A stretch of DNA of 64,000 bases, taken from positions 1-64,000 of the forward strand of contig DASVRT010000020.1 of assembly GCA_036388475.1 (NCBI GenBank). Direction: 5' to 3'. Below the pieces are notes generated by a model, which saw nothing but the letters and a program-made list of their open reading frames with translations, ran no database searches and was not told where the DNA came from. This document shows, in pieces, positions 25,912 through 34,619 of the stretch; the stretch's first letter is position 1; every line of letters begins with the position of its first letter. This DNA comes from JALZHR01 sp036388475. Lineage in GTDB: Bacteria > Acidobacteriota > Blastocatellia > Pyrinomonadales > Pyrinomonadaceae. A program made the translations under genes and the position numbers.

Positions 25912-27210
25912 TTGAAAACCACAGCAGATTTACTGAAACCTGAAGCCAAAGATTTTATCTGGGCGGGCGGCATCGAAGACACATTCGTTCCGCAGACGCG
26001 CAACGGGCATCGCGCGCTGGACGAATACGAATTGATGGGGCATTACGAGCATTGGCGCGAAGACCTCGCGCTGGCGCGCGAGCTTGGCTTGCACGCGCTA
26101 CGCTGGGGCGTGCCGTGGTATAAGGTCGAGCCGGAAGAGGGCAAATTCGATTGGAGATGGACGGATGAGGTCATCCCGTATCTGGTCGAAGATTTGAAAA
26201 TCACGCCCGTTCTGGATTTGATGCATTACGGCACTCCGTTCTGGCTGAAAAAAGAATTTGCCAACAAGGATTACCCGGAGTTTGTCGCCCGTTACGCCGC
26301 CGAGTTTGCCGCCAGATACAAAGGTTTGATCAAATGGTACACGCCTCTGAACGAGCCGATTATCAACGCTTTGATGTGCGGAATGCGCGGGCTTTGGGCG
26401 CCTTATCTGAAAAAGGAACAGGGCTACATCCGGATAATGATGCAGCTGGCGAAAGGCATTATCCGCACGGTCAATGTCTTGAAGGAAATCGACCCCGAGG
26501 CGGTGATGGTTCACGTCGAAGCGACCGGCATGACGCGCACCGTGCGCGAAGATTTGTCCGTGCTCGCCAATGAAGAAACGCATCGCGGCTATCTCTGCTA
26601 CGATTTGATTTCGGGGCGCATCACGCACGACCACCTGCTTTTTTCGTGGCTGGTCAGAAACGGCGCTTCGCTTAACGATTTGGACGAGATTCAGACGAAT
26701 AAAATTCCGCTCGACGTGGTCGGGATGAATTTTTACCCGCAATGGTCAACCAGACAGATTTATCTGGATAAACGCGGGCGCATCGCTTTTCGCGACATCG
26801 AGCCGGAAGGCAACGGGTTTGTCGATTTGATTCGGCATTTTCACGAGCGTTACCAAGTGCCGATAATGATTACCGAAACCAGCGCCGTCGGGACGGATGA
26901 AATCCGCGAGCGCTGGCTCGAATCTTCCGTGGCGATGATAAAAAACCTGCGCGCCGGCGGCGTTCCGGTCATCGGTTACACGTGGTTTCCGCTGTTTACG
27001 ATGATTGACTGGCGCTATCGTTTTTCGCACGAGCCGCTGGAAAATTTTTATCTCGAACTCGGGCTTTATAAATTAAATCGCGAAGGAAAAGGCAAGCGCT
27101 GGCTGGAAACGCCGCTGGTTGAAAAGTATAAAGGCTACATTAAATCTCCGGCTGAAGCGGTCGGAAATTTGATCGTCAAACAGGAAGAAACCGCCGAAGT
27201 ATTCAGGTAA
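25912..27210 (+). CDS. GH1-like glycoside hydrolase (second copy)
   Basis: 432 residues. The barrel signatures are HALRWGVPWYKVEPEEGKFDWRWTD, acid/base Glu in YTPLNEP (E148) and nucleophile Glu in MITETS (E322). It shares the overall plan with the enzyme at 18322-19677, but the two are clearly diverged. Start is TTG with AGAGGA about eight bases upstream. No signal peptide. The stop codon merges into an 18-bp hairpin. Together with the GH43-like gene just upstream it suggests a plant- or microbial-glycan catabolic locus. Confidence 0.8.
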   Translation: MKTTADLLKPEAKDFIWAGGIEDTFVPQTRNGHRALDEYELMGHYEHWREDLALARELGLHALRWGVPWYKVEPEEGKFDWRWTDEVIPYLVEDLKITPVLDLMHYGTPFWLKKEFANKDYPEFVARYAAEFAARYKGLIKWYTPLNEPIINALMCGMRGLWAPYLKKEQGYIRIMMQLAKGIIRTVNVLKEIDPEAVMVHVEATGMTRTVREDLSVLANEETHRGYLCYDLISGRITHDHLLFSWLVRNGASLNDLDEIQTNKIPLDVVGMNFYPQWSTRQIYLDKRGRIAFRDIEPEGNGFVDLIRHFHERYQVPIMITETSAVGTDEIRERWLESSVAMIKNLRAGGVPVIGYTWFPLFTMIDWRYRFSHEPLENFYLELGLYKLNREGKGKRWLETPLVEKYKGYIKSPAEAVGNLIVKQEETAEVFR

Positions 27211-27253
27211 AAGTGAAAAGTGAAAATTAATTTGATTTTCACTTTTCACTTTT
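27209..27253. terminator. Gene-end hairpin starting inside the stop codon (AAGTGAAA type)
   Basis: Arms 27209-27226 and 27236-27253 are a perfect 18-bp stem made of the repeated word AAGTGAAA. The left arm starts within the TAA of the GH1-like gene. The opposite strand also runs into the end of the DUF4383 gene, so it may serve both. Confidence 0.8.
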
Positions 27254-27265
27254 CGTTTTTCACTT

Positions 27266-27697
27266 TTATACGCGTGCGTCATCGGTTCTGACATCAGTGC
27301 GCGTTAAAAAGCCTCCAATCAAAAAAACCAGACCGAGCAGAACATGAACGATATGGTCCATCGTGCCCAATTCCAAAGCGCCGGGCAAAACGTGGAGCAT
27401 ATGGGTGTTGGTGCCGCCGTCGGTCAGATTCGCCGGCAAGCCCGTCGCCGTGCCGGAGTTGAACAAAAATCCCGCCACGCCGAGCAGCAAATAAACCGCA
27501 CCAAACGCAAGACAGAATAATCTGGCGGCGGAAAGCGAGCCTTTCAAGCCCAGATAAAGCGCGACCGCGCCTGAAATCAGATGAATCAGGTTATGCGTCA
27601 TACTCAGATGCGTGCCCATAAAATTATCGGAAATAAAGCCGACTAGACCAACCAGGATAAAAACTATGCCCAATATGGTAGCTATTGTTTTTGCCAT
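27266..27697 (-). CDS. DUF4383 family small membrane protein
   Basis: 143 residues with four hydrophobic helices (TIATILGIVFILVGLVGFI, LIHLISGAVALYLGL, LFCLAFGAVYLLLGVAGFL and IVHVLLGLVFLIGGFL). The pattern THNLIHLISGAVALYLG...FGAVYLLLGVAGF...DHIVHVLLG is typical of DUF4383, a family of integral membrane proteins of unknown role found widely in soil bacteria. AGGAG stands six bases before the ATG. The gene converges with the GH1-like gene. Confidence 0.85.
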   Translation of the reverse strand: MAKTIATILGIVFILVGLVGFISDNFMGTHLSMTHNLIHLISGAVALYLGLKGSLSAARLFCLAFGAVYLLLGVAGFLFNSGTATGLPANLTDGGTNTHMLHVLPGALELGTMDHIVHVLLGLVFLIGGFLTRTDVRTDDARV

Positions 27698-28025
27698 AAA
27701 CTATCTCCTTATGTTGTTTTAAACTGCCAGACCGAAAGCTAATATTCAAAGAACCAATTTATTCGGATTTGCTCGCCGCGTCTGTAATATTAATTACATA
27801 TCCGATATTTATCAGATAAACGTTTCGACTCGATTCGGGCGAAAATCCGAACCGGCGGCAAGCGACTTGTAATCGTTTCAGGGAATTATGCGCCCAAAAC
27901 TTTAATTTGCCAAGCAAGAGAAGTGAGAAGTGAGAACTGAGAGCTGAGAAGTTTTAAACGACGCGCCCTAAACTCTAATCAGTAAATTGAAAATTCAACA
28001 CTTCTCAATTCTCAGTTCTCACTTT
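27698..28025. other. Intergenic region with large gene-end palindrome
   Basis: No gene is seen. The first part is the promoter side of the DUF4383 gene. 27918-28032 is an inverted repeat of the GAGAACTGAGAA word family described separately. Confidence 0.6.
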
Positions 28026-28032
28026 TCACTTT
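27918..28032. repeat. Long imperfect palindrome, AAGTGAGAACTGAGAA family
   Basis: Arm 27918-27954 pairs with 27998-28032 over about 35 bases with a few mismatches; the shared core is AAGTGAGAACTGAGA. The right arm covers the stop codon (TGA, complement of 28026-28028) of the minus-strand aminopeptidase gene. The same words recur at 27209-27253 and 63776-63821, so this is a repeated element rather than a chance terminator. Confidence 0.8.
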
Positions 28033-30890
28033 CCGTATTTGTCGCGAATCTTCACGGCTCTTTCCAGCGCATCGGCGTTTTCCAGAATCTTCAGGCGCAA
28101 ATCCTTATCCAGACTCGGATTATCCGCCAGAAACTTATTCACCGCCGCCCGCGCCTTTTCGTCTTTTTGCCCGCCGATAAACGCCGCGAGCCAGCCGTTG
28201 ACGAAAAAGATTTTGCGGCTGCGTTTCAGGTTCGGCAATTCGGCAAGGGCTTTTTCCAGAAACGGCAAAGTCGATTCGGAATGGCGAACTGAATTAAACG
28301 GCACGAAAGCCGCTTCAATCCAGCTTTCGGAAATTTCTTTATTGTTCAGAAAATCGTTGAAATATTTCTCCTTCGCTTCTTGTGTTCCGAAGCCCGCGCC
28401 GACGGCGTAAGCGTAGCGTTTCGCGTCGTCCGAAGTTTCGGCTTTCACTAAATCCGCGAGCAGTTTCGCCGCGTCCGCGTCATTGAGAATGGCGAGTTTC
28501 GTCACGATGTCGAATTTGTCCTTGGTCTTCAAGGGCGGGAATTCCACCGTCCCGTTTTTGTATATTTCCGCTACTTTCGGCTTCACGGCTCGCGGCTTGT
28601 AATTGGAATTTTCCGCGCTCTGAGCGATTGAATCAAGTAAGCCGCGCTTCAAAACATTTCGCGCGTTTTCCGTCGAAGCAATATTCAAAAACGCGCGGTA
28701 AAACGTTATTCGCTGTCCGAGCGTCGGCGCGCGGCGGATTTTTTCGATTAAAAGATTTTCGAGCGGCGGCGCAGCTTCGGCTCTCTGCGCGTCGGAAAGA
28801 TAATAATTCATCGCCGTCGAAACGCGATTGAGAATCGTGCCGATAGTCAGCTCGTCGGTTTCGACGGCGATATTTTTAATTGCCAGTTCGACGTAATCTT
28901 TCGGATTCAGCTCGGCTTCGCGCACCGAATCCCAGAGCGTGCCCCACATCATCGAGCGCAGAAAATCGTCCTTTTCGTTCTGGATATTTTTCAGAACGTA
29001 TTCGCGGCTTCGCTCGTCGAGCAGAAAAATTCCGTAGCCGTAATCCTGATAGTTCGGGAAAATAAATTCGGGATTTTCAGGCGGCGAAGTGTAGATAAGA
29101 GTTCCGTCTTTCCACATCGTGGCGGCTTGTTCCGGCGGAATTTTCGCTGAAATAATTTCTTTTTCATATTTTTCACCGCTGTTTTTTACGAGCAAAACTT
29201 TAAGCCGCTGCCGCCGGAATGTGTCTTCGTCAAATACATTCTGCTGCCTGATAAAGGTTCTATCCATACCGCCGGCGATGGAATAGATTCTAAAAATCGA
29301 CAGCCCGCGCTTTGTCACCCAGACGTTTGCCCAATCTTTTAAATCCTGCTGGCTCGCCGTTTCAAACTCCCTGACCAAATCCGTCCATTCCGCGTTTTTG
29401 AATTGATATTTCTTCAAAAACGCGCGCACCGCCGTTTGAAATTTATCTTCGCCGAGATAAAATTCAGCCTGCCGCAGAAAGCTCGGCGCTTTGCGGTAGA
29501 CGATGTTGCCGTAAGCCGATTTCGCCGCCGAAAGATTCGTGATTTCCTGGTAAATCGGCGTCGTGCCTGCGGTCGAATCGGTCAGGTAAGCGAGCGGTTT
29601 GTTGCGCTCGTAGAAGGCTTTCCACGCGTCGTATTCGGGCATCGTTTTTTCCAGCGTTTTATACGCCATAAATTCGGCGAAGCCTTCCTTGAGCCACAAA
29701 TCGTCGAACCATTTCATCGTCACCGTGTCGCCGAACCATTGATGCGCGGCTTCGTGAAAAATGACGTTGGCGCGCGACACTAAATCGTTTTTCGTCGGCT
29801 CGGACGGAAAAATAACGGAAGATTCGCGCAGGAAAGTCGCGCCCGCGTGCTCCATCCCGTTAAACGGAAATTCGGGAATCAAAACGAGGTCGTATTTCGG
29901 AAACGGGAATTTGTAATCGAACCAGCCTTCAAGAAACCGCACGCCTTCGCGGTTAAGCCGAAAAACTTCCGCCGCGTGCTGTTCGAATTTTTTAACTTGC
30001 GATCTGCGGACATATATTAAACCTTTATCTTTAGCAACAGTTGATTTAATTGATTCAAATAACTTTTCACGTTGCGTATCATCATCCGGTATATCTTCTG
30101 TTTTAAGGTAAAATCCCTTAAGAGATTCGCTAAAACCAACAAATCTTCCAGCCGCAAATGCAAAAACGTAAGTTGAAATCGGTTTTGTTTCAGTGAAAAC
30201 CGTCAAATACACGCCATCGCTAGAGGGATTTTTAGCAAGACTTTCGCCAGTAGGGTTAATCAGGAATTTGGATTTTGTGTTACTTTCCTCTGATAAAGGT
30301 GTATTACTTATCACTTTCCAAGAGCCCGGCGTTTTTACGTTCAACTGAAATCTCGCCTTCAAATCCGGCTGGTCAAACACGGGCAGCGCCGTGCTGGCGT
30401 CAGACGGCACGAACAAAGAATAGACGTATTCCGCGCCGTCTTCCTTATCGACGTAACGTGTAACAGCCGCGCCTGACGTTTTGATTGGCGAAGCAAACCG
30501 GATTTTGATGACGTTCGCGCCCGTTTTCAGCGCGCCTTTCGGAATAATCAGGTGTTCTTTGCTGACGCTTGAGATGACGTCAATCGTATTGTTGACGGCG
30601 ACGACGTGAGCGTAAGGCTTCTCCTTATCATTGGCAAACTGCGTCGTCCGCCAGTCGAGAATCAAATCGTTTTTCGCGCCTTCTTCGGTTAAATTAACGC
30701 TAATTTCAAGCTCGCCCTTCATCAGCGGCGCGCCTTTTTCGAGCGTGATGTCCAATTTATAACGCACGTCCGAGTAATGCGCCGCGCGCCATTTCGCCAG
30801 CGTCCGCGGAACGCCCGTTTCGATTGCCGGAATTTGCGGATAAACAGTCATCGTCAATAAAAACGTGAAAAGCAGAAATCGTAGCAACAT
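28026..30890 (-). CDS. Exported M1-family zinc aminopeptidase
   Basis: 954 residues from ATG 30890, which has AGGTG upstream and begins a signal peptide (LLRFLLFTFLLTMTVYP). The zinc site is HEAAH (H379, E380, H383) with E402 in WLKEGFAEF. The exopeptidase motif GAMEN is here GMEHAG, a notable change of the Glu/Asn that binds the substrate N-terminus. C-terminal 350 residues form the helical ERAP1-like domain. The enzyme would remove N-terminal residues from peptides in the periplasm or outside. The stop codon lies within a long palindrome. An internal stretch at about 30000-30330 has different base composition (see findings). Confidence 0.92.
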   Translation of the reverse strand: MLLRFLLFTFLLTMTVYPQIPAIETGVPRTLAKWRAAHYSDVRYKLDITLEKGAPLMKGELEISVNLTEEGAKNDLILDWRTTQFANDKEKPYAHVVAVNNTIDVISSVSKEHLIIPKGALKTGANVIKIRFASPIKTSGAAVTRYVDKEDGAEYVYSLFVPSDASTALPVFDQPDLKARFQLNVKTPGSWKVISNTPLSEESNTKSKFLINPTGESLAKNPSSDGVYLTVFTETKPISTYVFAFAAGRFVGFSESLKGFYLKTEDIPDDDTQREKLFESIKSTVAKDKGLIYVRRSQVKKFEQHAAEVFRLNREGVRFLEGWFDYKFPFPKYDLVLIPEFPFNGMEHAGATFLRESSVIFPSEPTKNDLVSRANVIFHEAAHQWFGDTVTMKWFDDLWLKEGFAEFMAYKTLEKTMPEYDAWKAFYERNKPLAYLTDSTAGTTPIYQEITNLSAAKSAYGNIVYRKAPSFLRQAEFYLGEDKFQTAVRAFLKKYQFKNAEWTDLVREFETASQQDLKDWANVWVTKRGLSIFRIYSIAGGMDRTFIRQQNVFDEDTFRRQRLKVLLVKNSGEKYEKEIISAKIPPEQAATMWKDGTLIYTSPPENPEFIFPNYQDYGYGIFLLDERSREYVLKNIQNEKDDFLRSMMWGTLWDSVREAELNPKDYVELAIKNIAVETDELTIGTILNRVSTAMNYYLSDAQRAEAAPPLENLLIEKIRRAPTLGQRITFYRAFLNIASTENARNVLKRGLLDSIAQSAENSNYKPRAVKPKVAEIYKNGTVEFPPLKTKDKFDIVTKLAILNDADAAKLLADLVKAETSDDAKRYAYAVGAGFGTQEAKEKYFNDFLNNKEISESWIEAAFVPFNSVRHSESTLPFLEKALAELPNLKRSRKIFFVNGWLAAFIGGQKDEKARAAVNKFLADNPSLDKDLRLKILENADALERAVKIRDKYGK

Positions 30891-31002
30891 AAAATTTATA
30901 TTTTCACCTGAAACAAACGCAAAAAAGTCTACAAAAAATTTAGGCGACAACTTTCCGAAAAAGGTTGCCGCCCGTTTATAATTTGAATTTACCGGAAGAG
31001 GA

Positions 31003-32352
31003 TTACAGGTTGAAATTGAAATTCACAAAACCTTTTGCCTTAACCGGCTGACCGTCTTTGGTAAACGGCTTGAATTTCCATTTTTTCAGCGCGTCCGCCG
31101 CCGCGCGTTGCAGCAGCGAGGGACCCGAAGAATTCTGCACGGCGGAAACCTGTCCCTGCTCGTCAACCATCACTTCGACTTTCACGGTTCCGGTCATTCG
31201 CAGAGTTTTCGCCTGCGGCGGGTAAATCGGATTGACCTTTTGCGTCGCGTATTCGACCAGCGAACCGACCTGCAAAGGCGTATCGTCGCTTACCTTCGTC
31301 GGCGTCGGATTCGTATTTTGCGCGACGGTTTCGGTGCTCGTGTTCGGAGTATTGACGCGGCGTTCCCGGGTCGGAACTTTCGGCGCGTCGTTGTCGGGAT
31401 TGACGTTCGGAGTCAGTTGCTTTTCCGCCACCGTTTCCTTCGGAGTTTCCGCAGCGGTCTTTTCGGGAGTTGTTACCGATTGTTTCTGTTCCGGAACAGG
31501 CTCGAAACTAACATTATTTTTCGCCGGTTCGGTTGTGTTTTCCGTTTTTGTTTCGGTTTTCGGCGCGATTTGATTGGAAGTCTGAATCAGGCTCGGCTGC
31601 GTTTCCGTTTTCAGCGGAGTGGTCGGCGCGGAATTCGTGTAAGTCGGCTGATTTGAAGCGACGGTGTTATTCACTTCGTCGTCGCCGGCAGCGTTCAGAA
31701 CCGTGCTGCGCGACGTCATCAAGCCTTCGCGCGCGTCGGCGACTGCTTCTTTCCAGCGTTTGGCGTCGTAATCGTCGCGCGCCAGGACGATTCGCGCATT
31801 CGACGATTCTTCGAGTAAAGCGAAAGCGTCCGAGGCTTTTTTCTTATCCGTGCTGGCGGCTTTCGTCTGCGTGATAACCATCTCGACGGTTTCGCGCATT
31901 TTCTCGACGTCGGCAATCGCGTCCGGCGTCAGGTTGCGGTCGTTCATCATTAAGCCTAATGATTTGTAGCGTTCCTGCTGGTTGCGCGCGCCTTTGACGA
32001 CCTGCGCGGCGACGGCGAAATAATTTTGCGCGGCGTTCGGCTTATTGGCTTTCTGCGCGTTAAAAAGCTCGTTTAAAAAGCCTTGCGCGCGTTTGTAATC
32101 GCCCTGTTCGAGATAGCAGTTCATCAACATCACGTTGACGACGCTGTGAACGGTCGCGTCATTGATTTCGCGGCGAATTCCTTCGAGTTCGTATATCGCG
32201 GCGTTGTAATTTTTGACGGCGATAGAGGCTTTTGCCTTCGTCACGCGCCCTCTCATTACATCGGCAGAAGTGGTTGACTGCGCTAAAACTCCAAGAACAC
32301 TAAATAAAACCAAAAAAACGACAACACCCAATCGGCGGACGTTTAGCGGCAT
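31003..32352 (-). CDS. TonB-family protein with helical repeat N-terminal part
   Basis: 449 residues from ATG 32352, chosen because AGGAGG lies upstream and a hydrophobic segment (RRLGVVVFLVLFSVLGVLA) follows. Residues 30-225 look like a TPR-type helical region (AAIYELEGIRREIND...YLEQGDYKRAQGFLNEL). A long Thr/Pro/Glu/Gln-rich linker (about 225-345) follows, typical of TonB proteins that span the periplasm. The C-terminus is a TonB_C domain: VNPIYPPQAKTLRMTGTVKVEVMVDEQGQVSAVQNSSG...ALKKWKFKPF. Without ExbB/ExbD nearby it may not drive transport; many acidobacterial TonB_C proteins are simply envelope proteins. Confidence 0.82.
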   Translation of the reverse strand: MPLNVRRLGVVVFLVLFSVLGVLAQSTTSADVMRGRVTKAKASIAVKNYNAAIYELEGIRREINDATVHSVVNVMLMNCYLEQGDYKRAQGFLNELFNAQKANKPNAAQNYFAVAAQVVKGARNQQERYKSLGLMMNDRNLTPDAIADVEKMRETVEMVITQTKAASTDKKKASDAFALLEESSNARIVLARDDYDAKRWKEAVADAREGLMTSRSTVLNAAGDDEVNNTVASNQPTYTNSAPTTPLKTETQPSLIQTSNQIAPKTETKTENTTEPAKNNVSFEPVPEQKQSVTTPEKTAAETPKETVAEKQLTPNVNPDNDAPKVPTRERRVNTPNTSTETVAQNTNPTPTKVSDDTPLQVGSLVEYATQKVNPIYPPQAKTLRMTGTVKVEVMVDEQGQVSAVQNSSGPSLLQRAAADALKKWKFKPFTKDGQPVKAKGFVNFNFNL

Positions 32353-32479
32353 TTCTGTTTCCTCCTTCTGTGGTTTCATTGCGGTTAAAATGAACTGGCG
32401 TTCACTTTTCTTCAACAAACAATCTTTTTATTTTGCCTTTTTAAAAGCACCTCAAGCAAGCGTTTGATTCCTGCTCTTT

Positions 32480-33910
32480 TTAATTCGATAAACTCTTGAT
32501 GATTTTTTGGCGGTAAAGGTTTGCGTCTTTCTTTATAGCATTTTCGTCGAGCGTTAGCAAACGTTTTTCGCGCATTATTATTTTTCCGTTGATAATGACG
32601 GTATTTACGTCCGCGGCTTTGGTCGCGTAAACGAGGTGAGAATAGTAGTTATAGAAAGGCGTCTGGTGCAGATTGTCAAAATCGACGAGCACGATGTCGG
32701 CGCGTTTTCCGGCTTCCAGCGAGCCGATTAAATTTTCCAGATGCAAAGCGCGCGCGCCGCCGATGGTCGCCATTGCAAAAGCCTGTTCGGCGTTGACGAC
32801 TTTCGGGTCGCCCGAATAAAGCTTGTGCAGCTTTGCCGCCGTGTCCATCTCTTCCCACATATCGAGGTCGTTGTTCGAAGCCGCGCCGTCCGTGCCCAGA
32901 CCGAGCCTGACACCGGCGTTCAACATCTGCGGCACGGGCGAAACGCCGGAGGCGAGCTTCATATTCGACTGCGGATTGTGCGCCACGCCGACGCCGCGCG
33001 ATTTTAAAATCTGAATCTCGTTATCGTCGGCGAAAACGACGTGCGCGGCGATGGTTCGATTATCTAAAAAATTGATGCGATTCAGATACTCGACCGGACG
33101 CGCGCCGTATTGTTTGGAAATATCGTCAACTTCCTTTCGCGTTTCGGCGACGTGAATGACCACGGGCGCGCCGAGCTTATCGGAAAGATTTTTTATCGCT
33201 CTTAAATGGTCGGTCGTTAAAGTATACGGCGCGTGCGGCGCGAGCGCGGGGACGATTAACGAATGATTTTTCCATTTGTTGACGTATCTTTCGCCGTAGC
33301 GCATCGCTTCTTCGGGCGTTTTGTTGTCGGCGACCGGAAATTGAATAATCGTTTCGCCCAAAACGCCGCGCACGCCGGCTTTCGCGGTTTCGTCGGCGAC
33401 GGCGTCTTCAAAATAATACATATCGCAGTAGGTCGTCGTGCCGCCGCGAATCATTTCCGCCAGTCCGAGCCGCGTGCCGGCGCGCACGAAAGCTTCCGTG
33501 ACGTTTTTCGCTTCGGCGGGAAAAATGTATTTCGTCAGCCATTCGTTCAAATCCAAATCGTCGGAAATGCCGCGAAAAAGCACCATCGGAACGTGCGTGT
33601 GCGTGTTGATTAAACCGGGAATGATGACTTTGCCGTTGGCATTTATGGTCTGGCGCGCGCGCAGATTTTTGGTCACGGCGGCGCGTTTGCCGACCAGCGC
33701 GATTTCGCCGTTTTTGACCACGACCGCGCCGTCTTCAATCACGCGGCGGTTTTCGTCCATCGTGACGACCGTGCCGCCGACGATTAATAAATCGGCATTC
33801 CAGTTCGGAACGATTTTTTGCGGTAACGGTTGTCGCTGAGCAAAGCCGGACGGCGGGAGAATTAAAAGAATCGAAACAAATACGAGCAATAAAATTTTCA
33901 ACTTTTCCAT
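32480..33910 (-). CDS. Exported Atz/Trz-type amidohydrolase (MTA/SAH deaminase-like)
   Basis: 476 residues from ATG 33910. The enzyme part matches 5'-methylthioadenosine/S-adenosylhomocysteine deaminases: PGLINTHTHVPM (metal His pair), GLAEMIRGGTTTYCDMYYF, PALAPHAPYT, VVIHVAETRKEV, AAHVVFADDNEI, GVGVAHNPQSNMKLASG and LGLGTDGAASNNDLDMWEEM (metal Asp). It would deaminate an adenosine-type nucleoside. The N-terminus is a strong signal peptide (KLKILLLVFVSILLILPP, cleavage near GFA-Q), which is unusual for this cytoplasmic family and implies action in the periplasm. It heads a minus-strand run of nucleoside salvage genes but is separated from them by repeat elements. Confidence 0.88.
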   Translation of the reverse strand: MEKLKILLLVFVSILLILPPSGFAQRQPLPQKIVPNWNADLLIVGGTVVTMDENRRVIEDGAVVVKNGEIALVGKRAAVTKNLRARQTINANGKVIIPGLINTHTHVPMVLFRGISDDLDLNEWLTKYIFPAEAKNVTEAFVRAGTRLGLAEMIRGGTTTYCDMYYFEDAVADETAKAGVRGVLGETIIQFPVADNKTPEEAMRYGERYVNKWKNHSLIVPALAPHAPYTLTTDHLRAIKNLSDKLGAPVVIHVAETRKEVDDISKQYGARPVEYLNRINFLDNRTIAAHVVFADDNEIQILKSRGVGVAHNPQSNMKLASGVSPVPQMLNAGVRLGLGTDGAASNNDLDMWEEMDTAAKLHKLYSGDPKVVNAEQAFAMATIGGARALHLENLIGSLEAGKRADIVLVDFDNLHQTPFYNYYSHLVYATKAADVNTVIINGKIIMREKRLLTLDENAIKKDANLYRQKIIKSLSN

Positions 33911-33956
33911 AGCTGAATTTACAACATTTTCAGGCAAAAACGCAAAGAAGATTTTC

Positions 33957-34086
33957 AACACAAAGACACCGGGAACACAAAGGAAATTTCAAATACGAGG
34001 GACAGGATAAAATGATTTTCCATTCGGGTCTTCTCGTGTCGGTTCCTCGCTTTTTCCGTCCTGTGTTCTTTGTATCTTTGTCTTGG
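33957..34086. repeat. Imperfect palindrome, CACAAAG/ACAGGA family
   Basis: Words AACACAAAGACACC and GGAACACAAAGG on the left pair loosely with GTGTTCTTTGTATCTTTGTCTT on the right, and an inner GGGACAGGATAAAATG faces TTTTTCCGTCCTGTG. It fills the gap between the deaminase promoter and the end of cdd. Confidence 0.6.
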
Positions 34087-34089
34087 AAA

Positions 34090-34488
34090 TCACTTCAAAA
34101 ACTTTGTATCGAAAGCCCGCGGCAGCAGTTCTTTCATCTGCACGGTTTCGGTTTTGCCGTGCAGATTGGAAAAGGTTACGGGAACATCGCCGCAAAATTC
34201 CCAGATGATTTGACGGCAAACGCCGCACGGCGGCGTCAATTCCTGCGTATCGGCGACGACGGCGATGGTCGTAAGTTCCTTTTCGCCCTCGGAGACGGCT
34301 TTCCAAATCGCCACGCGTTCGGCGCAAACCGTCAGACCGTAACTCGCCGATTCGACGTTGCAGCCGGTGTAAATCTTACCGTCCTTTGTTCTGACCGCGG
34401 CACCGACTTTGAAATTCGAAAACGGCGCGTAAGCTTTTTCGCGCACGCCGCGCGCGGCTTCGACTAATTCCTGTAAATCTTCATTCAT
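34090..34488 (-). CDS. cdd: Cytidine deaminase
   Basis: 132 residues, the size of the homotetrameric class. Zinc and catalytic motifs are complete: CNVESASYGLTVCAERVA (Cys and proton-shuttling Glu) and PPCGVCRQIIWEF (two Cys). N-terminal YAPFSNFKVGAAV is also conserved. It converts cytidine and deoxycytidine to uridine and deoxyuridine. Placed between the exported deaminase and uridine kinase, it supplies uridine for the latter. Confidence 0.97.
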   Translation of the reverse strand: MNEDLQELVEAARGVREKAYAPFSNFKVGAAVRTKDGKIYTGCNVESASYGLTVCAERVAIWKAVSEGEKELTTIAVVADTQELTPPCGVCRQIIWEFCGDVPVTFSNLHGKTETVQMKELLPRAFDTKFLK

Positions 34489-34502
34489 AAACTATATTTT
34501 TA

Positions 34503-34606
34503 CCACACAGACGCCGCAGACACAGAGATTTTCAGCTAAAAAGTAAAAGCGGTTTTCATTTGACTTTCTACTTTTGCCTTATTTTCCTCTGTGTCTGGGG
34601 CGTTGC
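34503..34606. repeat. Imperfect palindrome, CACAGAG family
   Basis: Left arm 34503-34527 (CCGCAGACACAGAG) faces right arm 34585-34606 (CTCTGTGTCTGGGGCG), with an inner AAGTAAAAG/CTACTTTTG pair. It lies between udk and cdd. The same kind of word pair occurs in many unrelated bacterial genomes. Confidence 0.65.
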
Positions 34607-34619
34607 GAAGCGCATCGCT

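Noticed and set aside
33989..34327. 112-codon minus-strand frame overlapping cdd
   Set aside because: Out of frame with the complete cytidine deaminase and built from its antisense or shifted codons.
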